Below are positions 33,698 to 41,962 of a stretch of DNA of 64,000 bases, in pieces (the first letter of the stretch is position 1; every line of letters begins with the position of its first letter). A model generated the notes under the pieces. The model was not told where the DNA came from. It was given only the letters and a program-made list of their open reading frames with translations, and did no database searches. Made by a program: the position numbers and the translations under genes. The stretch is from contig JABWCL010000003.1 of NCBI GenBank assembly GCA_013360295.1, positions 1 through 64,000 on the forward strand. Direction: 5' to 3'. The DNA comes from Ignavibacteriaceae bacterium (GTDB lineage: Bacteria; Bacteroidota; Ignavibacteria; Ignavibacteriales; Ignavibacteriaceae).

Positions 33698-34711
33698 TTA
33701 CAGAAACGTCACCAATTCATTCAATTCTATTCCAAATTTTTCCATCACTTCTTTCTTGATCAGATGAACCAGTACTAGAAAATCCTGCGGCTTCGCGTTT
33801 CCCCGGTGAGTCAGTATTGCCGGATTCTTTTGCCAGGCGAATGCCTGACCGATATTCATATTTTTCCAGCCTGTTTTTTCGATCAGCCATCTTACAGGAA
33901 CCCTCACTGAGTTCTCGTCAATTTTGTTAAAGGAAATATCTGGATATAATTCCAGTAAGGATTCGACCTTGGATACAGGAATTAACGGATTCTCAAAAAA
34001 CTGCCCGGCATGGTAAAATCCTTTTCCCGGAAACCTGGATTTCCGGTATTCCAGTACTACTTCCCTGTATGATTCAGCGTCCAGATCACTAATCCCCCTG
34101 CTTCTCATTATCTGTTTTATTTCCCTGTAGTTCAGATTGGGGGAGTGTACTTTATCCAATACGAATTTTATTCTCGAAATAAAAAACCTGTTCTTTGCTT
34201 TAGCGCGGAAAATACTTGAATGATAATCAAACTCACATTCCTCCCGGCTGAGATTTTTTTCCGAAGAAGTCTCCAATTCAAAAACCTTCACCCCGCTTAC
34301 TCTGTCGCCGATCGCTCTCCCAAAAGACGATTCATTTCTTACTAACGCTCCCCCGACAGATCCCCACACACCGGAAAGGCTTTCCAACCCATATAACTTT
34401 TTTTCCGCACACCATTTTAGAAATGTGTCCAGTTTTTCACCTGAGTTTACACCCACAATTGCTTTATCGTCTTCTTCCTCAATTACATCCGCCCCCCTGA
34501 ATTTATTCACTAAAGTGAGACCACTAAGATTGCCCTGCAAAAGTATCGTTGAACCGCTGCCGATAATCCTGATTTTCCCGCGAAATTCGGTGAGAAGTCG
34601 CCTTAATTCCTGCATTTCCGAAATATTCGTAAAAATGCCCAGGGATTCAGCTGCTGATTCAAGGTGCAGAGAGTTGTAGTTTCGCAAAGATGAGTTTTTA
34701 TAAAGTAACAT
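33698..34711 (-). CDS. MurB-like FAD protein with altered catalytic residues
   Basis: 337 residues, type I MurB length. The FAD domain is recognisable (RIIGSGSTILL, TLVNKFRGADV, LYGLESLSGVWGSVGGAL). In MurB, Tyr-Arg, a Ser and a Glu act in catalysis. Here the YRDS motif reads YHSS (Tyr163, His164), GSFFKNP reads GQFFENP with Gln237, and the Glu before Val near the C-terminus is Leu333. So all three non-Tyr catalytic positions differ. It stands alone, not in a mur operon. It may be a divergent enzyme with compensation or a paralogue without reductase activity. Confidence 0.75.
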   Translation of the reverse strand: MLLYKNSSLRNYNSLHLESAAESLGIFTNISEMQELRRLLTEFRGKIRIIGSGSTILLQGNLSGLTLVNKFRGADVIEEEDDKAIVGVNSGEKLDTFLKWCAEKKLYGLESLSGVWGSVGGALVRNESSFGRAIGDRVSGVKVFELETSSEKNLSREECEFDYHSSIFRAKAKNRFFISRIKFVLDKVHSPNLNYREIKQIMRSRGISDLDAESYREVVLEYRKSRFPGKGFYHAGQFFENPLIPVSKVESLLELYPDISFNKIDENSVRVPVRWLIEKTGWKNMNIGQAFAWQKNPAILTHRGNAKPQDFLVLVHLIKKEVMEKFGIELNELVTFL

Positions 34712-34796
34712 TTATTAGATTTTGTTTCAGAATAAGAGTGAAAATATGCTTACAAAATAGTAAATTTGTCAATCAAGTATTAATAAAATATTTCTG

Positions 34797-36266
34797 ATGG
34801 AAACTCTCCAGTTATTACTCCTTTTTTTAGTTTTTATTTCACTGTCACTCCTGATGTTCTTCAGGAAAATCCCGGCACTGCTAGCATTGCCGCTTATGGC
34901 ATTTTTTCTCCCCATAATATCCGGAGTTTCCGTTGGTCAGACGATTGAATGGGTAATGGGAATGGGGTCAACCCGGTTAGCTGAAGCCTATACTATCGCG
35001 ATTTTTGGAAGCATGATCAGCATAATGCTGCAGAAGACGGGAGTCGCCGAGAAGTTTATCAAGACCGGCGCCGAACTTTCGGGTGATAAAGCGTGGAATA
35101 TTTCAGTTTTTATGCTTGTTCTGGTGATGTTACTCTTCACGACTCTAGGAGGTTTGGGCGCAATTATTATGGTCTCAACTGTCGTACTTCCGATACTGGC
35201 TGCCTCCGGGGTAGCTCCTGTCACAGTTGTTGGTATTTTCTTACTCGGACTCAGTATCGGGGGGATCTTAAACGTGGGCAACTGGGCTGTTTACACCAAC
35301 GTCCTCCACCTCGAAGTAACCGAAGTCAGGTCGTTCGCCCTTGTTATGTTCCTTATAACCTTCCTCGCTGCTTTAGTTTACGTGACAATCGAATTGTACA
35401 GGGGCGGTCACGATATTAATGTGAAAAAAATTACTGTTTATTCAATCATTGGTTTTGCGCTTCTTGCAGTACTGTTTTATATCTATCCGCTGATACCCAA
35501 AATATATGTAGACACCGTACTCTTTTATCTGTCGGTCTTGTATGCGTTCTTCAAACTCCTTGTAGCGGCTCTGATTATTCTCGTAATGGTTTATTTCCTG
35601 ATACGAATCTTGCTAAAAAAAGCAACCGATCATATTAGCGGTTTTGCTTACCTGATTCCAATAATTCCATTACTGCTCATCCTGATGTTCGAAATGAACT
35701 TCATCGCGGCATTTATAGTAGGCTTGCTTTATGGTTTTCTGACAACATACAGGAAAAACAGCCTGAACATTTTAATCAGGTCAATCCTCGAAGGCGGCAG
35801 CGTCGTGATGCCGGCTGTTGCCCTTATGCTCGGGATCGGTATGCTGCTAAATGCGGTGATGGGGCCGAATCTTAATTACAGCGAATTTTATCCGGAAGGA
35901 TGGCCTGTGCTTCTGCTGCTTAAACCGGTCATTGCAAACATAGTTCCGGAATCTGCATTGACTTATATTTTTATTTTCAGTCTCGCGGCTCCCCTTGCAC
36001 TCTACCGTGGGCCGCTCAATGTCTGGGGAATGGGATACGGGATCGCTGCAGTGCTTCTGGCAAGTGGGCTCGCACCGGGTGCTATCATGGGCCTTCTCCT
36101 CTCCGTTGGCCAGATACAGGGAATTTCCGATCCTACAAACACTCAGAACGTTTGGCTCGCTAATGAAATGAGGATCGATGTCCAGAAAATTTTGTGGAAT
36201 ACTCTCCCCTACACCTGGGCGATTGCTATAATTGGATTGATAATCGCTTCTCTTTTTTATTTTTAA
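34797..36266 (+). CDS. Ion-transporter-superfamily permease (GntP/CitM-like)
   Basis: 489 residues with about 12 membrane helices spread over the length, including a repeat-like layout (FTTLGGLGAIIMVSTVVLP; LGLSIGGILNVGNWAVY and later SEFYPEGWPV). This is the fold of secondary carriers for organic anions such as gluconate, lactate or citrate. It begins the plus-strand accessory cluster, and the next gene starts 23 bases after its stop. Substrate unknown; the cluster suggests a sugar acid or amino-sugar derivative. Confidence 0.75.
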   Translation: METLQLLLLFLVFISLSLLMFFRKIPALLALPLMAFFLPIISGVSVGQTIEWVMGMGSTRLAEAYTIAIFGSMISIMLQKTGVAEKFIKTGAELSGDKAWNISVFMLVLVMLLFTTLGGLGAIIMVSTVVLPILAASGVAPVTVVGIFLLGLSIGGILNVGNWAVYTNVLHLEVTEVRSFALVMFLITFLAALVYVTIELYRGGHDINVKKITVYSIIGFALLAVLFYIYPLIPKIYVDTVLFYLSVLYAFFKLLVAALIILVMVYFLIRILLKKATDHISGFAYLIPIIPLLLILMFEMNFIAAFIVGLLYGFLTTYRKNSLNILIRSILEGGSVVMPAVALMLGIGMLLNAVMGPNLNYSEFYPEGWPVLLLLKPVIANIVPESALTYIFIFSLAAPLALYRGPLNVWGMGYGIAAVLLASGLAPGAIMGLLLSVGQIQGISDPTNTQNVWLANEMRIDVQKILWNTLPYTWAIAIIGLIIASLFYF

Positions 36267-36289
36267 TGTATGACAAACAGGATGCAATC

Positions 36290-38443
36290 ATGAGGCAGAT
36301 AAAAATTGGAATTGATGTCGGCGGTACTTTTACCCACGCGGTGGCTGTAAATATTGCTGACTACAGTATTATTGGTAAATCCTGCGTCCCGACGACTCAT
36401 AAAGCAGCAGAAGGTGTGGCGAAAGGTGTTGTAGAATCAATGCTGGATCTGATCCGGATCAGCAACATTCATCCCGATGAGGTTATACTGATAGCCCATT
36501 CTACCACTCAGGCCACAAACGCATTACTCGAGGGCGATATCGCAAAAGTGGGTATTATCGGGCTCGGAAGAGGGTTCGAGGCAAAGCTGGCGCAGAAACA
36601 AATAAATCTTGGCAATATCGAGTTGTCTCCCGGGAAGTTTCTCTACACATATTTCAGGTTCGCCGACACCGGGAAATCATCTTGGAAGGAAAGTGTTCCA
36701 GGCCTGATCGCTTCACTGAAAGACGAAGGCGCCGAAGTAATCGTTGCCTCTGAAGTTTTCGGAGTAGATGATACAGCCAATGAAGAATTCGTTGTAACAG
36801 AGGCTGAAAAATTGAATTTCCTCTCTACTTCAGCCGGTTCCATATCCAAGTTATACGGGATTCGAGTCCGCACACGCACTGCCGCTATAAATGCGGCGAT
36901 GATGCCAAAGATGCTTGAGACAGCCAATATGACTGAAAAAGCAGTGAAGGAAAGCGGCATCAATGCACCTCTGATGGTAATGAGATCTGACGGTGGTATT
37001 ATGGATATCTCTGAGATGAGAAAGCGCCCCATCTTAACTATGCTCTCCGGTCCCGCAGCAGGCGTTGCAGCTGCCCTTATGTATATCAAAGTTTCAGACG
37101 GGGTTTTCCTCGAAGTAGGAGGAACATCGACTGACATTTCAGTTATCAAGAACGGTAAACCCCAAATAAAATCCGCACAAATCGGAAAGAACCGTTTATT
37201 TCTCAGAACGCTTGATGTCAGAACTCTTGGAATTGCCGGAGGTTCGGTGCCAAGAATCTCGGGAAATAAAGTTATAGATGTCGGCCCGCGTTCGGCACAT
37301 ATAGCAAATCTTAAATATGTTGCATATCATCAGAATATCGACAGCGAATCAATTGAAGTAGAAAAGGTACAGCCGCTGAAAGGTGATCCGTCTGATTACC
37401 TCGCTCTTAAAACAAGATTAGGGAATGAACGATTCACAATTTCCCCGACGGAGGCCTCTTACCAGCTGGGACTTGTTTCAGCAGTTGGACACGGTGAAGG
37501 AAATAAAGAACTGATCGGTAAAGTTTTTAGTAAGGTTGCCTCACTGTTAAACTCATCTGCCTCCGATCTTGCCGAGCAGATATTAAAGATCAGCGCTCTG
37601 AAGATAAAACCCGTTATACTCCAATTGGTTCGAGAATACAAACTTGATCCGGAGTTAATAAGATTCGTCGGCGGAGGAGGCGGCGCTTCGGCTATTGTTC
37701 CCTTCACAGGGAATTTTATGAACGTCCCTCACCAGATCGCGGAAAATTGTGAAGTCGTCTCCGCGATAGGCGCAGCGATGGGCATAATAAAAGATTCCGT
37801 TGAGCGTAATATTGTCAGCCCGAATGAAAATGATATTCTCTCACTTCGACAGGAAGCAATTAATTCCGTCCTTAAAATGGGAGCCTCACCGGAAAGTATC
37901 GAAGTAACGATTGAAATTGATAACCAGAATAAAAAAGTAATCGCGACTGCTTTTGGCTCCTCAGAATTCAAAACAAGTGAGATGGACAAGGCAGCACTTG
38001 ATGAAAATGGTTTGGCCGCGATTGCCGCGAAATCATTAAGGTGCAAACCTGAACAGGTTAACATTGAAGCAAAAAATGAATTCGTGGGAATCTACACCTA
38101 TCTGAAAAATAAACCACGTTTTATGTGGTTCGGAGGGGGATCGGAAAAATCTGTAAGAGTAGTGGAAAATGACGGAACTATCAGGCTTCAGGTAAATGAC
38201 GCGCAGGTAAACACCACTAATAAGAACGGAATTAAAACCCTGATTGGCAGCATCGTCGCGGAAAATACTACCTTCGGGGACGCGGGGGCTTTAGTTCCCG
38301 ACATATTTATCGTAATCGGAAGAAAGGTTCTGGATCTTTGCGGATTGATCACTGAAAGCCAGATCGTTTCCCTTGCAGAAATAGAAGTAAGAAATTTAAG
38401 TGAAAATGATATGCTGATAGTTGTATCGTCAAGGAAAAAATGA
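36290..38443 (+). CDS. Hydantoinase A/5-oxoprolinase-family ATPase
   Basis: 717 residues from the ATG at 36290, which follows an AGGA 8 bases upstream; longer readings from 36194 or 36266 extend it into the permease end. It has the ASKHA ATP-binding N-terminus IGIDVGGTFTHAVAV, then AHSTTQATNALLEG, the middle-domain TMLSGPAAGVAAAL and FLEVGGTSTDISVIK. Classical members use ATP to open a cyclic amide (5-oxoproline, hydantoin, N-methylhydantoin). No HyuB partner follows. The position between a permease and NanE is unusual, so substrate is unknown. Confidence 0.85.
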   Translation: MRQIKIGIDVGGTFTHAVAVNIADYSIIGKSCVPTTHKAAEGVAKGVVESMLDLIRISNIHPDEVILIAHSTTQATNALLEGDIAKVGIIGLGRGFEAKLAQKQINLGNIELSPGKFLYTYFRFADTGKSSWKESVPGLIASLKDEGAEVIVASEVFGVDDTANEEFVVTEAEKLNFLSTSAGSISKLYGIRVRTRTAAINAAMMPKMLETANMTEKAVKESGINAPLMVMRSDGGIMDISEMRKRPILTMLSGPAAGVAAALMYIKVSDGVFLEVGGTSTDISVIKNGKPQIKSAQIGKNRLFLRTLDVRTLGIAGGSVPRISGNKVIDVGPRSAHIANLKYVAYHQNIDSESIEVEKVQPLKGDPSDYLALKTRLGNERFTISPTEASYQLGLVSAVGHGEGNKELIGKVFSKVASLLNSSASDLAEQILKISALKIKPVILQLVREYKLDPELIRFVGGGGGASAIVPFTGNFMNVPHQIAENCEVVSAIGAAMGIIKDSVERNIVSPNENDILSLRQEAINSVLKMGASPESIEVTIEIDNQNKKVIATAFGSSEFKTSEMDKAALDENGLAAIAAKSLRCKPEQVNIEAKNEFVGIYTYLKNKPRFMWFGGGSEKSVRVVENDGTIRLQVNDAQVNTTNKNGIKTLIGSIVAENTTFGDAGALVPDIFIVIGRKVLDLCGLITESQIVSLAEIEVRNLSENDMLIVVSSRKK

Positions 38444-39150
38444 TGTTTGAAAAAATTAAGAACGAGATCAGATCCGGCCTCATAGTATCGTGCCAGGCCG
38501 AAGACGGTGACCCTTTCAATACTCCGGAAGGCGTGACTCTTTTTGCGAGAGCCGCCGTGATGGGCGGAGCGGTTGGAATACGCTCCCGCGAACTGGAAAA
38601 AACCGCGATGATCGTTAAACACGTGAACGTCCCGGTCATCGGCCTAACCAAGGCATTATTCAGTGATGGTTTCGTCAGGATCACTGGCAGCTATGCGGAG
38701 GTCGAGGCAATACTTAAATCCGGTTGCCATATCGTCGCGATTGATGGGACTTTCCGCGAACGCGAGGGAATCACCGGACCGCAGTTTATTACTAAAGTTA
38801 AGGAACGTTTTGGATGTCTAGTGATGGCGGACATTTCTACTTACGATGATGGCATTGCCTGCGCTGATTATGGCGCGGATTTTATTTCTACCACATTAAG
38901 CGGATATACTCCTGAGACCAAGTCTCATTCCTCACATAATCCTGATTTCGAGCTGGTAAGGCGTCTGGCATCCCAACTCCCCCAACCCGTGATCGCCGAA
39001 GGAAGAGTCAATACACCGGTACATGCGTTGCAAATGCTTGAACTTGGCGCATGGGCTGTCGTTGTTGGAACCGCAATAACCCGTCCAAGAGTTATAACCG
39101 AGTGGTATGTTAATAAAATGAAACAATCAGGAGAAAAAATTGAACAGTAA
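38440..39150 (+). CDS. nanE: N-acetylmannosamine-6-phosphate 2-epimerase-like protein
   Basis: 236 residues, TIM barrel. NanE converts ManNAc-6-P to GlcNAc-6-P. Markers: GLIVSCQAEDGDPFNTPEG, IGLTKALFSDGFVRIT (catalytic Lys region), CHIVAIDGT, VMADISTYDDG and the IAEGRVNTP general-acid motif. The equivalent of the usual RDY segment after the Lys reads ALFSDGF, a variant. Its ATG overlaps the HyuA-type stop by 4 bases and its end overlaps the mutase start by 11. No nanA, nanK or nagB nearby. Confidence 0.85.
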   Translation: MMFEKIKNEIRSGLIVSCQAEDGDPFNTPEGVTLFARAAVMGGAVGIRSRELEKTAMIVKHVNVPVIGLTKALFSDGFVRITGSYAEVEAILKSGCHIVAIDGTFREREGITGPQFITKVKERFGCLVMADISTYDDGIACADYGADFISTTLSGYTPETKSHSSHNPDFELVRRLASQLPQPVIAEGRVNTPVHALQMLELGAWAVVVGTAITRPRVITEWYVNKMKQSGEKIEQ

Positions 39151-40576
39151 AACAAAAATCGTCTTTGGTACCGATGGCTGGCGCGGTCTGATTAACGAAG
39201 AATTGAATAACCAGAATATCGGAAGGGTTGCCGCAGCTTTTGCGTTATATCTTGTTAAGAATACCAGATCGGGTAAGATGGTTAAAGTTGCAATCGGTTA
39301 CGATGGCAGGCAATACTCCCGGAAATTTGCGGTCCTCTTCTCCAGAGTACTTGCCTCACAAAATATCGAAGTATTCTTCTCCGAGCAGATTATCCCCACT
39401 CCCCTGCTCTCCTATTATGTTAGAGCTAATTATCTTGATGCGGGCGTCATGGTTACCGCAAGCCATAATCCGCCTGAGTACAACGGAATAAAATTTAAGG
39501 CTTCATATGGCGGGCCTTTCCTCACTGAAGAGACGCACAAAGTGGAATCATACATAGATCGCGAACTCGTGCAGGTAAGCGATAAAAATATTCACCAGGT
39601 TGATTTTACCAACATTTATTTTCAGCAAATCGAAAAGATGGTGGACTTTTATTCTATCCGGAAATCGGGAATTAAAGTTCTGATTGATTCGATGGCGGGT
39701 GCCGGACAGCAGATGCTTGAGAACATTTTGCTCAAACATCATTGCCCCGCGGAAACGATTTTTAAGTTTGCTGAATCTGATTTTGCCTCACGGCTTCCGG
39801 AGCCGATTGAAAAAAATTTAACTCCCTTAAGGGATGAACTGATTGCAAATGGTAATTACGCAATGGGGATTGCTACTGACGGTGATGCAGACAGGGTAGG
39901 GATCTTGATGGATAATGGGGAATGGCTCAGCGCTCAGGAGACAATTCTATATTTATCCGACTTCCTGATAAATTATAAAAAACTATCCGGTGATATTGTC
40001 AAGACTTCATCAGTGACAGATAAACTGGTCGAACTGACAAATTCGACAGGAAGAGGCCTGCACAATGTACAAGTTGGATTTAAATACATCTGCGAAAAGA
40101 TGATAACTGAGGATATTCTGTTCGGAGCAGAAGAATCCGGTGGATTCGGTTACAAAAACCATATGCCGGAAAGAGATGGTTTGCTTTCAGGGTTACTAAT
40201 GACTGAGATGCTGGCTGTTTCTGGTTATTCAAAACTCAGTGAATATGTCAAAGTAAAAAGAAAAGAGTTCGGTGATACATTCTACAAACGAATTGACATG
40301 GAATATCATTCTCCTGACAGGAATGATCTCTTGCCTGAACTTTATGGCAAAAATCCTGATGCAATTAACGGTGAGAAAGTAAAGTCAATCCAATCGTTTT
40401 ATAGCAGCAGGAATGTAATTAACGGACTTAAATTCACTTTCAGAGGGAATGCACGCTGGCTTCTGATAAGATCATCTGAAACGGAACCTCTCCTCAGATT
40501 CTACGCTGAGGGTAACAGCAATGAAGATGTTGATAAACTACTTAACATCGGGAAAGACATAATAACAATAAAATAA
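39140..40576 (+). CDS. Phosphohexomutase (phosphoglucomutase/phosphomannomutase family)
   Basis: 478 residues, alpha-D-phosphohexomutase superfamily. GTDGWRG (about 10-16), phosphoserine Ser108 in TASHNPPEYNG, metal loop ATDGDADRVGIL (about 243-254), sugar loop GAEESGGFGY and the phosphate-binding domain 4 (RSSETEPLLRFY). The last motif fits glucose-1-P/mannose-1-P mutases. It can link the GH94 product (an aldose-1-P) to the 6-phosphate. Overlaps nanE; next gene 9 bases on. Confidence 0.9.
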   Translation: MNSKTKIVFGTDGWRGLINEELNNQNIGRVAAAFALYLVKNTRSGKMVKVAIGYDGRQYSRKFAVLFSRVLASQNIEVFFSEQIIPTPLLSYYVRANYLDAGVMVTASHNPPEYNGIKFKASYGGPFLTEETHKVESYIDRELVQVSDKNIHQVDFTNIYFQQIEKMVDFYSIRKSGIKVLIDSMAGAGQQMLENILLKHHCPAETIFKFAESDFASRLPEPIEKNLTPLRDELIANGNYAMGIATDGDADRVGILMDNGEWLSAQETILYLSDFLINYKKLSGDIVKTSSVTDKLVELTNSTGRGLHNVQVGFKYICEKMITEDILFGAEESGGFGYKNHMPERDGLLSGLLMTEMLAVSGYSKLSEYVKVKRKEFGDTFYKRIDMEYHSPDRNDLLPELYGKNPDAINGEKVKSIQSFYSSRNVINGLKFTFRGNARWLLIRSSETEPLLRFYAEGNSNEDVDKLLNIGKDIITIK

Positions 40577-40585
40577 TCCTTCATT

Positions 40586-41956
40586 ATGAGTATCAAACTG
40601 ACAAATAAAAATGAGATTATTAATTTAATCAATCAGCACGATGGCGAATATGTGATAATAAATAATCCTGAATACATATTCCCCGAAAGAGAGTTTTACC
40701 GTCTTGCAGACCGGAACCTTAACCCCCTGAAAATGCTTGATGCCGTCCTTATGGATATGGACGGTACGACAACCACTACAGAGGAATTGTGCATCCATTC
40801 GCTTGAATATATGGTTCGGGTTATTTCGGGGCTTGAAAGTCATTTGATCTGGCCAGGGCTTGACCGGACTGAAGACTACCCGCATATTATCGGAAACAGC
40901 ACTACTAAGCACGTTGAATACCTCATCCAGAAATATCATAAAGGTATTAAGTCTGATAACCTCAGTAAAGCTTATATCTTTGCCGCTCTGTGGACACTGA
41001 TTTACTCCCAGGATTTAAACAGGGTCAATGAAGTTAAAGTAAACCTGAAGAAGTTCTTGCCTGTTAAGGACTCAGCAGTCTTCGCTTCGATTATTCCGGA
41101 CAAATCAAATGCCTCGAAAAAAGGATTTGCTGAATTACTGAAATCAGCAGCAAAAAAATTCTATGGAAAACTGCACATTCACGGTAAGGACGATATCGTT
41201 CGCGCTTCAATTGACATATACTATCAGCGCTACCACGAAATTCTTCATAGGATAAAAAAAGGCGAATCAGAAAAACTTCAAAAAGAACTCGGACTTGCAA
41301 CCGGAAAATCACTGATTGAACCAATGCAGGGCACACCGGTCTTTCTCGCTTTAGTGAAAGGGCTTCTCGGAAATGAAGCTGACAAACTTACGGATGAGCT
41401 TATATCGGATTATATCAGGAAAGACAAATCCTTTTTGCCTCCTTCTTCAACAGCAGGTATCTGGCAAAAGTTACGCAGACTCGGATTGTATTTCGAAAAA
41501 CATCCGGTGAAGGTTGCAGTAGTAACGTCTTCAATAATGTACGAAGCAGAAATTGTGTTATCGCAGTTATTCGAAGAAATCAGGAACGTCATCGCTGAGT
41601 GGAAAATAAACGCAGCCCGAAAAAAACGGATACTGGAAAGGTTTTCCTCACCACATAATTTTTACGATGCAATAATTACGGCAACAGATTCAAGTGAAAT
41701 AAGGTTAAAACCGCACAGGGATCTTTATAGTATTGCTCTCTATAAACTTGGAGTACCTAAATCATCCTTTAGGAACGTGATCGGATTCGAGGACAGTGAA
41801 AGCGGAACAATAGCCATTCGTGCCGCAGGCGTAGGAAAGAGCATTGCAGTTCCTTTCGCCCATACGCAGGGGCATAATCTCGCTGCTGCGACACTGATCG
41901 CAGAAGGCGGACTACCAGAAATAATTATTAAGAATAACATATTTATCAAGCTATAA
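40586..41956 (+). CDS. HAD hydrolase, unusually long, beta-phosphoglucomutase-like
   Basis: 456 residues. HAD motifs in order: DMDGTTTTT (Asp57 nucleophile, Asp59 acid/base), VAVVTSS (motif II), RLKPHRDLYSIAL (motif III Lys) and GFEDSESG (motif IV). Motif III/IV resemble beta-phosphoglucomutase and sugar phosphatases. These are usually about 220 residues; here about 50 residues precede motif I and a roughly 240-residue segment separates motifs I and II, containing a normal cap plus a large insertion (about 130-280). Mutase or phosphatase on a cluster sugar phosphate; not certain. Confidence 0.82.
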   Translation: MSIKLTNKNEIINLINQHDGEYVIINNPEYIFPEREFYRLADRNLNPLKMLDAVLMDMDGTTTTTEELCIHSLEYMVRVISGLESHLIWPGLDRTEDYPHIIGNSTTKHVEYLIQKYHKGIKSDNLSKAYIFAALWTLIYSQDLNRVNEVKVNLKKFLPVKDSAVFASIIPDKSNASKKGFAELLKSAAKKFYGKLHIHGKDDIVRASIDIYYQRYHEILHRIKKGESEKLQKELGLATGKSLIEPMQGTPVFLALVKGLLGNEADKLTDELISDYIRKDKSFLPPSSTAGIWQKLRRLGLYFEKHPVKVAVVTSSIMYEAEIVLSQLFEEIRNVIAEWKINAARKKRILERFSSPHNFYDAIITATDSSEIRLKPHRDLYSIALYKLGVPKSSFRNVIGFEDSESGTIAIRAAGVGKSIAVPFAHTQGHNLAAATLIAEGGLPEIIIKNNIFIKL

Positions 41957-41962
41957 AAACTT

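Noticed and set aside
36194-36289. N-terminal extension of the HyuA-type protein
   Set aside because: It overlaps the permease end in another frame; the ASKHA motif begins just after the ATG at 36290, which has its own AGGA.
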